This document shows, one piece after another, positions 12,165 through 22,200 of a stretch of DNA of 64,000 bases. The position numbers and the translations under genes were made by a program. This DNA comes from Sanderia malayensis (Eukaryota > Cnidaria > Scyphozoa > Semaeostomeae > Pelagiidae). The notes under the pieces were generated by a model, which saw nothing but the letters and a program-made list of their open reading frames with translations, had not been told where the DNA came from and searched no databases. Numbering within the stretch: the first letter of the stretch is position 1; each line of letters starts with the position of its first letter. The DNA is taken from positions 1,178,001 through 1,242,000 of the forward strand of contig RQOL01000616.1 in NCBI GenBank assembly GCA_013076295.1, in the 5' to 3' direction.

Positions 12165-12813
12165 TAAAAAAGGCCCTGAATTGATGTCCGGTCTGAAGCC
12201 ACTGTCGGAAAAATGCCCATATTGTTCTGATATGCATAACTGTGACAAAGAAGATACAAGTCCATGTTAACGGCATGACTACTATGAAGAAATTGAAAGG
12301 TAAAAACCTTAAATTACCACTGCTTGTTTTGGCAGTTTCAAACAAAGAACAGGGAAATGAACAAATCCATACCTGCACGATATACTGTACCTTTTGAGAG
12401 ATATACTTCGATTCATAAAAGAGAAATGCGCTTTGAAATTATGAAGCAACATTACGGCACGCTACGACACATGATTTCCTCAACTACTGCCGTTTGCATT
12501 TTGGTATTTTGATTTTTGGTATTTTTCAAACAAGTGATTTCCACAACAAATACAACGACAAAAATTCATTAATAAATGCAACAAAAATAAAGCTTTTTAT
12601 ATCTTAGCAATATATCCTCGAATAAAAAAATGTAACAAAACTGAAAAAAACAAAGCCTTAGCCAACAAAACGAGAAACAACCGAACTCTCGCGTAATCCA
12701 AGAAGTGGATAACTTGTAACATTTAACTAGCTAAGTGATGTAACTGTAAAAGTAACAACACCGGTTTAACAAAGGTTTCTTATTAATTATTGATTAACAT
12801 AAGTTATAAATTG

Positions 12814-15800
12814 CTAAATGCTTCCAAATCCTGCACCAAATTTCACAGCAACTTCCAAGTTTTTAATTGTATCTTCCAAAGGCAGAGTAATATATAGACC
12901 ACAGGTTGAAATGCGTAAAACATCCTTTTCGAAAAACACTTCGATAGGTTTATCGAAACCAAATAGGGGAATGCTTTCGCAGCTTGTGAATAGGAAAAGT
13001 AACTGCTCCAGAGTAACACCATCCACATCTCCATTACCAACTTCTGCAAAATACACTTCCAAATCACAAATCAAATTATTGATCGTGGAAAAGTCATTTG
13101 AACCTTTTTCCGCGGTGTTTTGAAATTTCAGCAATCCAAGGAATTCAGTTAAACTTAAACGTTTGTTGCTTGGTAGAAAGAAGGACTTCAGATGCTGGAA
13201 ATATTTGTGATCAGCAAGAACAGAACTGATACTTAAAATGCCATCCTTAAACTGTTGAATAGAACTCGCGTTTTTGAATAACACGTAGCTCAACGCAAAC
13301 AGTTTCTGGCATTCCTCTGTAGTGCCCACAGGATTTATTTCCATTTCAAACAGGTCATCTTTGTTTCCCTTGGAGATGTTGTCAAGCTTGAATTTTAGTT
13401 CCGCATCATCAACACTTAAAACTGTTGATAGTGCAGATTGGTGACCGAACAAGTAATCGACCAGTGCTTTATGAAGGCAATGTGGCCCCCTACCAATATT
13501 CAAAATAGACACAGCAACAAGCTGCCCTAATTTGTAATAATCCTGGTGAATGATTCTCTCAGGAACAGACTTTAAGCATAAGGCATTCTGATTTCCAAAT
13601 GTTATTCCTGATATCAGACAAAACCTGTTCATGGCCAAGGTCAAAAACTCCCTGAACGGACCTGCACCAGAACCAGCCTCTCCAGCAAAACGAATTTTTA
13701 CCTCATGCTTTGATAAATCAAAGTTTTGTTTAAATATCAATGACCAAAAGCGATCTTTATCCCTTTGCACGATTACATGTTTAATATCCTTCAATCGTCC
13801 TTCATATACTTCTTTTGCATCTTTCAAGTCAGGCACAGGAATGACATCATCATCTGGCAATAGTGCTTCATCTTCATTTCTACTCCTCAAGCAGGAGTTT
13901 CTCATAAATCTCTCCACTTCTGCTTGACCAAATTCGTCAGCGGCTTCCCTCAAATCGGTTTCATCTGTAGAAGTGCCTGCGCTAGGATGCCCGTTGTTCA
14001 CCAAAGCCTCTTCGTCAGTTAATTCACTTTCGGCACTGGCTTCTTCTGTAGGATACCCCTTGTTCACCACAGCATCTTCCTCAGTTGATTCCATTTCTTC
14101 CCTGGCTTCTTCTTCCGTAGAAGTGCCTGCGCTAGGCTGCCCGTTGTAATCAGACAAGGTAGGTGATCCTATGGAATGTCTGTATCGTAGCGGACGTCTT
14201 GAAGGCCTTGAGAAATATCTTACCCTCGCTTCACGTAAATTAAACTCCGGTGTAGTTTCGTATGTTGCCGCGGAAAGTTCCCCAGGTTCATTATTTGCGT
14301 CGTCATGTGCAGTTGGAGATAACTGAAATAAGTGAAATTGTCACAAATCATTATCAATGTTTTTTCAAATTCTCTAATCTGAATCTTATCTAAGGCATCC
14401 AATAAACCACTTTCATATTCACGGAAGTTCTATTCAAATACATCTTCAAACAACGTTAGCCTCGGCATGATGTGTTGCAAAATCCCAAAGCGTGCATTGC
14501 TCTCAAATTTACAAGCCATTTCAATGTGTTGCTAAAAGCCATGCACGATTTGGGATTTAGCGACACATCATGCTGACACATCATTTGGTAACAGTGCTTA
14601 AAGGTCAGCTGACCAAGTTGGAATTCATTGAAGTGATATACTTCAGCAATCAAAATGTAGATGTTTGTTAGGTAAGCTTAAACTGTTGCTTATAGATCCT
14701 GTATTATAAAGACAACTTACAATTGCTGGGTTTGAATTTTTTCTTCGGTCACAATTCAAGCTTTCCTGGAATTCTTTTTCTTGTGTGCACCTCAAACAAG
14801 CAGTTCCAGGTGACATAGTGCAGGAGCAAGCAGGACAAACCAGAGATTTGTTGCATGTTTGTCTGATAGTTGATGAGCCTGAGTTATTTATGTTTGAAAT
14901 AGGATCTACATCAAAATCTTCGTCACTTGACATTCCACAATCTTCTAGAAGTGCTTTGAACTGCAGTTTTGTGTACGCAATCGGAACAAATAGATATATA
15001 TGGACTGCTTTCTTTTTATCTTTCATTTTCAAGAAGTAATTCTCTAGGTTGGTGAATGACTCTTTGATCTTTTTACCAGAGTAGGTCCCCAAGTAAGAGG
15101 CAATATGACTGGCCACTTTAAATTTCTGTATGCATATTGAATGGATTTCATCATATAGAGCCTGCCGTTTTACTTCCATACTAAAGCCTTTATTTAATTT
15201 ATGCACATATTTGTTTTTTTCAAGACACTTCAGTCCAAATTGCACTGTAAGGTTTGGTTTAACTGTTACTGGTTTTTGTGACGTATTAAGTCTTGAAGTG
15301 TGTGTTCTCCGTATTCGCAATTTTAATTCCTCAACTTTCTCACGATAATTTGCAGTGGTAGTGGTAGTGGTAGTGGAAATCTGATCTTTAGGAAATGTTT
15401 CATGAAAAGACAAAAGATCACCATATAGTAGACCCATTTGCAATAGAATTTCATCACTGCATTTATGAGCTATACTGTCATCAATTTTGTTCAACTTGAA
15501 TTGCGGAAGTAAATAACCACATCCTCGTAGGCACAGAAATTCATCAACCTGATAAAAGCAAAAATAATTAATTTAACAATTAGAACAAACATTTGATGAA
15601 ACGTTCCACCACTAGTATGCCCAAAAATTAAAGAAATTTGCAACCTTTTAACTTTTAAACTTTTAAAATTTGGAGTGAAAATTTGATTAGCTTTCAACTA
15701 ATAAAGCTTAAAAGCACTCTTTTTTGACTTTTGGTGGTTGAGAGGTTGGTCAAAAAGTTTCTCTTCTGCAGTACATTATTAAGTCAAATTGACATATAGG

Positions 15801-16016
15801 CCTCCTAGGCTCCTACGCCTAGGCCTAAAACATAACTCTGTTCTTGTTGAATTGCTATTTGCTAAAACTAAATAAAGCACTCTTGGCTGGACAAAAGTTT
15901 ATATTATAGTCCAAATTACTGTTTTTTGAATTGCTTACCTTGTGATATAAAGGATTGTTGTCCACAAGTCCAGACACCAGCAGATCATCTGGCTGCACGT
16001 TGCTGCTTTCCGCCAT
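12814..16016 (-). CDS. Transposon-encoded zinc-cluster HECT E3 ubiquitin ligase
   Basis: Three exons join in phase 0: 15939-16016 (26 codons, from the ATG), 14721-15548 (276 codons) and 12814-14322 (502 residues plus stop), giving 804 residues. The N-terminus MAESSNVQPDDLLVSGLVDN precedes FLCLRGCGYLL. A cysteine cluster VCPACSCTM...TACLRC lies at about residues 264-280. Next is an acidic Ser/Thr/Glu linker with a repeated PSAGTST unit, then a HECT domain over roughly the last 350 residues (KIRFAGEAGSGAGPFREFL in the N-lobe). The C-lobe ends RISTCGLYITLPL...GAGFGSI, so the catalytic Cys (about residue 776) is present. It resembles the G2E3-like HECT proteins annotated in fish and cnidarians. 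It converges with the transposase gene; its ATG lies 70 bp inside the right GCGGCCGC array. Substrate unknown. Confidence 0.88.
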
Positions 16017-16085
16017 CTTGCCATCTTATCAATTGCAATCTATACCGAGTCTAATCTATACCCTCGGTGCTCGTGCGTGAAACAA

Positions 16086-16427
16086 GCGGCCGCTTATCTT
16101 AAACAAGCGGCCGCTTATCTTAAACAGGCGGCCGCTTATCTTAAACAGGCGGCCGCTTATCTTAAACAGGCGGCCGCTTATCTTAAGCAGGCGGCCGCTC
16201 ATCTTAAACAAGCGGCCGCTTATCTTTCTGCCACTTATATATATCCTGCTATTTCCAGCCAGAAGATAACTTTACAGACCATAAAAAACAATTTACAGAC
16301 CAGAAAGACAATTTACAGACCAGAAAGACAATTTATTGACTGAAAAACAACATGCATAACACGCGAGGCAAGAACAGGCGGCCGCGTATCTTTAAACAGG
16401 CGGCCGCCTATCCTGATAAGCGGCCGC
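16086..16427. repeat. Right subterminal GCGGCCGC arrays of the transposon
   Basis: Seven GCGGCCGC octamers at 16086-16219 are spaced about 21 bp with TTATCTTAAACA linkers, followed by three more at 16378, 16400 and 16420 nearer the terminus. Between them are three ACAGACCAGAAAGACAA-type repeats (16272-16335), which mirror the CTGGTCTGT motifs at the left end. The long open frame through the first array is a by-product of the 21-bp period. Confidence 0.9.
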
Positions 16428-16499
16428 TTGTTTTGCCGCTAGTCTTATTACAAGTGTTAGATAAGGACTAAGTTGTCCAAATCAGCCACGGTACCTAAT

Positions 16500-16937
16500 C
16501 CTTGGCTAATCGAGAGGCAAATTTCTTTCAAATTGAAATGTTGCACACTCCATTATAAGCCTATGCAGTATAAATATAATAATTCACTTGTTGCAGCAAG
16601 TCAGCGAGCTTAACTTTTAAACAAACTGTCCTAAGGGATGAAATTTGTTGCAAAATGGTTAGAAGGTAATAGGTTCCTGCTACTTGTGAACCAAACTTCT
16701 CCGAACTTGGAGGTTTGGAAGCTCGATTTTGAGCTTTTATGACTTATGCATATAAAAATTGACTTGCTCCAGCATATGCCAACTTAACTTTTGAACCAAC
16801 TACCTAAGAGTGCTGAATGTTGTCTCAAAATTATCAGAGAGGACAATAATTATCTTGTTTTGTCCATGTTAGAGGTATGTATATGGGGAGGGTCCAACAG
16901 ATCCAAACCAATGTAATATTCAAGAGTTGTCAATAAG
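16500..16937. other. Host spacer with a diverged tandem duplication
   Basis: No gene seen. Two related blocks (about 16570-16690 and 16750-16850) share phrases such as CTTAACTTTTAAACAAACT and CTTAACTTTTGAACCAACT, indicating an old duplication of roughly 170-180 bp. Confidence 0.5.
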
Positions 16938-18954
16938 GCATGCTACTGCGAATATGACGTATGAGTGTCCATATGGCTTAGGCATAGTAGGCATTGGTTT
17001 TAGTAGGGTAAGGGTTACGCCATGCGGAGGAAAAAGGTGGTGAGGATGCGCAGTGGCCTGATCGTTGGCACTGCGCAGGAGCGTATATGACGTATGAGTG
17101 TCCATGTGTCTGAGGCATTGGCCTTAGGGTTAGAGTTAGGGTTAGGGTTACGTTATGCGGAGGAAAAAGGTGGTGAGGATGCGCAGTGGCCTGATCGTTG
17201 GCACTGCGCAGGAGCGTATATGACGTATGAGTGTCCATGTGTCTGAGGAATTGGCCTTAGGGTTAGAGTTAGGGTCAGGGTTACGTTATGCGGAGGAAAA
17301 AGGTGGTGAGGATGCGCAGTAGCCTGATTGTTGGCACTGCGCAGGAGCGTATATGACGTATTAGTGTCCATGTGTCTGAGGCATTGGCCTTAGGGTTGGA
17401 GTTAGGGTTAGGGTTACGTTATGCGGAGGAAAAAGGTGGTGAGGATGCGCAGTGGCCTGATTGTTGGCACTGCGCAGGAGCGTATATGACGTATGAGTGT
17501 CCATGTGTCTGAGGCATTGGCCTTAGGGTTAAAGTTAGGGTTAGGGTTACGTTATGCGGAGGAAAAAGGTGGTGAGGATGCGCAGTGGCCTGATTGTTGG
17601 CACTGCGCAGGAGTGTATATGACGTATGAGTGTCCATGTGTCTGAGGCATTGGCCTTAGGGTAAGAGTTAGGGTTAGGGTTACCCTATGCGGAGGAGAAA
17701 GGTGGTGAGGATGCGCAGTAGCCTGATTGTTGGCACTGCGCAAGAGCGTATATGACGTATTAGTGTCCATGTGTCTGAGGCATTGGCCTTAGGGTTAGAG
17801 TTAGGGTTAGGGTTACGTTATGCGGAGGAAAAAGGTGGTGAGGATGCGCAGTAGCCTGATTGTTAGCACTGCGCAGGAGCGTATATGACGTATGAGTGTC
17901 CATGTGTCTGAGGCATTGGCCTTAGGGTTAGAGTTAGGGTTAGGGTTACGCTATGCGGAGGAAAAAGGTGGTGAGGATGCGCAGTAGCCTGATTGTTAGC
18001 ACTGCGCAGGAGCGTATATGACGTATGAGTGTCCATGTGTCTGAGGCATTGGTCTTAGGGTTAGAGTTAGGGTTAGGGTTACGTTATGCGGAGGAAAAAG
18101 GTGGTGAGGATGCGCAGTGGCCTAATTGTTGGCACTGCGCAGGAGCGTATATGACGTATAAGTGTCCATGCGTCTGAGGCATTGGCCTTAGGGTTAGAGT
18201 TAGGGTTAGGGTTACGCTATGCGGAGGAGAAAAGTGGTGAGGATGCGCAGTAGCCTAATTTTTGGTACTGCGCAGGAGCGTATATGACGTATGAGTGTCC
18301 ATGCGTCTGAGGCATTGGTCTTAGGGTTAGAGTTAGGGTCAGGGTTACGCTATGCGGAGGAAAAAGGTGGTGAGGATGCGCAGTACCCTAATTTTTGGTA
18401 CTGCGCAGAAGCGTATATGACGTATGAGTGTCCATGTGTCTGAGGCATTGGCCTCAGGGTTAAAGTTAGGGTCAGGGTTACGTCATGCGGAGGAAAAAGG
18501 TGGTGAGGATGCGCAGTAGCCTGATTGTTGGCACTGTGCAGGAGCGTATATGACGTATGAGTGTCCATGTGCCTGAGGCATTGCCCTAAGGGTTAGAGTT
18601 AGGGTTAGGGTTACCCTATGCGGAGGAGAAAGGTGGTGAGGATGCGCAGTAGCCTAATTTTTCGTACTGCGCAGGAGCGTATATGACGTATGAGTGTCCA
18701 CATTGCTGAGGCATTGGCCTTAGGGTTAAAGTTAGGGTTAGGGTTACGTTATGCGGAGGAAAAAGGTGGTGAGGATGCACAGTGGCCTGATTGTTGGCAC
18801 TGTGCAGGAGCGTATATGACGTATGAGTGTCCATGTGTCTGAGGCATTGGCCTTAGGGTAAGAGTTAGGGTTAGGGTTACCCTATGCGGAAGAGAAAGGT
18901 GGTGAGGATGCGCAGTAGCCTAATTTTTGGTACTGCGCAGGAGCGTATATGACG
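16938..18954. repeat. 133-bp satellite with embedded telomeric TTAGGG repeats, 15 copies
   Basis: The GCGGAGGAAAAAGGTGGTG landmark recurs every 133 bp from about 17024 to 18886, giving 15 head-to-tail copies. Each unit contains a degenerate (TTAGGG)n stretch, a TGCGCAGT...ACTGCGCA inverted repeat with a 15-base loop, and TATATGACGTATGAGTGTCC. Copies differ by scattered substitutions. The array is bounded by the same 11-mer, GTTGTCAATAA, at about 16926 and 18959. There is no protein; open frames in it simply repeat. Confidence 0.92.
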
Positions 18955-19276
18955 AGGTGTTGTCAATAAAGTGTTGAATATTGCGTAGCATATATCATTG
19001 TTATCTAACGGGTATTTCGATCCGATCTTTGTTATTTTGCAAATTTGTACTTTATCTTGATTTGACTTGATGCTCAGAATCTTATCCTGTATCTGTTGCA
19101 CCTCGTCCTGAATATTAAATCTTATTGTTCTGCGTCCTGTGAATCGTATCCTGGTGCATCTTATACCCCATGCTGTGACCCCATTAATTAACCGCGAGTT
19201 TTGAAGTTGCTTCATGAGCGAACAGTAGCAGTTCAAAAACCAAAATTAGTACCTTGTCACTTGTCGAGACTTTAAA

Positions 19277-22200
19277 ATGGACAGCACTCTTCTTCACCAA
19301 CTGTCAGACATGGTAAGTAAAGGTTTGTCTCATCATTCTGCATAAAAACATTTTTAACAGCCCTTCTCTCACGTTTGTTTCCTTTCCTCTGCTGTGACAT
19401 TTAATATATCTGAATTGTCAAACATTTCTTTCAATTGTCAGACAATCACAGAACCCAATAATACCATTGATGGAGACAAAGAAAATGTCGAAAATGCGCT
19501 TCCATCACCAACAACAATTCCCTTCAAAAGGTATAATTTAAGCCATCTCTGTGGCAGTGGTACCTCACTCACACAATGCCCACAAATGTGGCCCTGTTTA
19601 GAATTGCTTTTTTTTAAGTTTGTTGATACAGTGATGCAACATTTTTGACTTGCAGAAGAACAGGGTTGGTTTTTGATAAACAGATGACAAAACATTGCAA
19701 TGTTTGGGACAAGTATGACATGTATTACTTATGCTATTTTTTGAAAGTTGAGCCTTAGTATCATAATGCTTGCAATGTCATGTACTTGCACAAGAACGTT
19801 TATACACAAGGGTTTATTCCCCACAAGCTTTTTGGGGGTCTCAGTGATATCACTACAGTTACACAGGACCAGGAGTATAATTGTTTTGGTCTATTCTTGA
19901 TGCTGACTCAGTTGATAAAGCAGCAGTGTAGCCCGGCAGTAGTAGCACTGGATTTTGTTCTTTCGAGGATATGCTTTCACTGATTCGACCCCACATGCAA
20001 TCATGCAAAACCACGGGTCACATCCTGTTAGCCAATTCAACTCTACATCCTTCGAGGTTGGTAAATCAATACCCAGAGTTTCTAGGGTTAAGGGGTACTA
20101 TCACTTGGACCCATATTGATAACGGCTACAAAATGCAGACACCAACTTGGGTTTACCCTGCGTTAAGCTAACACGGATTTGATTTTTGTTGTGTAAATGC
20201 AATTATTGCATGTTTGCTATGTGTCAACCTAGCTTCATAACTAAGTTGAGCTTGACCTGGGTTGAGTTTCGAAAATCCCTAAATATAATAACTGATGTTA
20301 CTGAATTCAGATTTTCATTGCGTTTTACCATTGATTCAACATTGCACAGAAAGCATCAGAAACAGGCTACAGAGCTGGGTAATTGGTTTTTATGCTGGGA
20401 AGTTAAACAATCTTTGTGGCAAATGGGTTTGTTTTTAGACCCTAATACATACACGTTTTTTATTTTCTAAGAAACCTAGCTCAAGCCCTATAGTAAGGGT
20501 TTCTTAAATTTTCTATTTTCTTCTATTGTTAAGGGAAACAATAGAACAAAAGAATCCATTGTAATTTAGCACAAATTCTACTAGTAAGTTTCCTATAAAG
20601 TGGTTTCTTATAAAAGAAACGTGTAATAGCAGTTACAGATTCACAAATTAGAATGCTCAAATATCCATTTCAGGACTCACCCAGAAAGGCCAGAGAGAAT
20701 AACAAGAATATTAGAAACATTGTCTGAAGATGGATTACTAGAAAAATGTTGCTGTATACCTGTGAGTTACTTTGATTTTATTCTGAAAATTCCATTTGTT
20801 CTCTGTCACAGAGAAAGAATGTTGCAGACATTATGTCGATGCCTTGAAGCACAAGGAAATTAGCACTTTAAAATAAAAAAATTTTAAGTGCTAAATTAAA
20901 GTCTTGTTTGATTCACATGAAACTTGAAGCAAGTTTAATTATCTACTTTTAGTCAAGATTGGCAACAAAGGATGAACTACTTCTGGTTCACAGGTATGAA
21001 GTTTATTTTAATTATTTTAAGAATTTATTGGTAAATAAGCAACATTGTAATAATTACATAAAATCCAAATTGTTTGTGTTCAGCACATCATTTCAATATA
21101 TAAAGCAATAAATATAATGTTCATGTAATTTGTGCAAAAGAAGTAAATACATATGCAACGTTTCGAGCTTTACTCGTCTTCAGGTAGTAATAATTACACT
21201 TGTATCCGCAATCTTGAACTTTCAAGGAAAGGTTAAATTTGTTTGAGATAGGAAATGTTCGAAATAACGTGTGCGACAATTATACTAAACCGAAACGTGA
21301 GGAAATGGAAGGAAAATCGTCCGAGAAATCGAATTTTTGAGATCGGGTAGACCCATTTTCTTTATAAGAAACCATTTATAAGAAACCGTGGGGCCATATT
21401 TTCAAAGCGTAAGAAACTTTTGTAGGAGATTTTGTGTGACTAAAAAACGCTGAGAAACTTTTTATGTTGTCTAGCGTCTTTAGTTTTTTTGTTCTAAGAT
21501 ATTTTAGTGGTTTTCGATGGAATTTGCATTTTATTTTGCTTCTCTATCCAATTCATGTTTGGCAGTAACAAAATATAAAGAGAAGGACGATGAATTAAGG
21601 AAAATTAGGTTTGGGTGTTAAGAAACCTGCTAAGAAACTCTTCGTGACATAAATGGAGTGAAAGCTCAGAAACTCTGGTACGACGATTTTGCATAGATTC
21701 TCATAAAAAATTGGTGTAGTCGAGATAGCGGATATCAATTAGGAATCGAAGAAACTATTGAACGATGCAACTAATGAAGCAAGTAGGCAGTAAACCAAGC
21801 CAGGCACTAGAACCATATCCAAGAACTTATCTTTTGAATTTTAATTTTGAATTCTCAGCCTTGAGCATGTAGAGGAAATTGAAAAGTTGCACGAAAGGTC
21901 ACTGAGAGAACTATACAAACGAGGAGAAGATTTCGACTCAATTTATTTGAGTGAAGTGAGTACAAATATAACACACTTGAAGAATCTCATACATAGCAAT
22001 CCCTTCCATTTTCTCTTTCTCTGGAATATCTATGCAACGAGCTTCACAACGCAACGAGCTACAGTCAAATCTGCATAGTTCGAACTCATATAGCTCGAAC
22101 CCTATCTAATTCGAACTGAATCCTCTGTCCCTTCAAGGATCATTAATGAACCAATTGATGTCAAACAAACCTATGTGGTTCGAACATTTTTACGCTTCCC

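Larger units (their letters stand above)
6726..16493. mobile_element. IS3EU-type DNA transposon carrying transposase and HECT ligase genes
   Basis: A 9,768-bp element delimited directly by sequence. The left end TACCGTGGCTGATTTGGACA and the right end are exact inverted copies over 43 bp, with similarity continuing through the GCGGCCGC blocks to about 130 bp. Identical 6-bp CCTAAT flanks lie at 6720-6725 and 16494-16499. The transposase gene (+) and the HECT gene (-) converge from the two ends. From memory, the IS3EU superfamily has 6-bp duplications and TAY termini, which this matches. Perfect termini, matching duplications and open genes imply a recent, possibly autonomous insertion. Inside are a nested long-inverted-repeat element (8989-10853) and a G-rich small element (about 11778-12164). 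Confidence 0.9.

Noticed and set aside
12814..14157. HECT protein as a 447-residue single-exon gene
   Set aside because: The apparent start is TTG; the frame continues upstream to an acceptor at 14322/14323 and joins two further exons in phase.
16077..16343. 88-codon open frame of repeated KQAAAYL
   Set aside because: It is the 21-bp GCGGCCGC array translated; the period is a multiple of three, so the frame stays open.
6726..16493. Maverick/Polinton interpretation of the large element
   Set aside because: No DNA polymerase B, ATPase, protease or capsid genes, and terminal repeats are short; size and 6-bp duplication fit an IS3EU-type element.
16920..18834. Series of 72-residue MDTHTSYTLL open frames
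   Set aside because: Each is one satellite unit read on the minus strand; no coding signal beyond repetition.
16938..18954. CRISPR-like or chromosome-end array
   Set aside because: Units are contiguous 133-bp repeats without spacers, and genes continue on both sides, so it is neither a CRISPR array nor a chromosome end.
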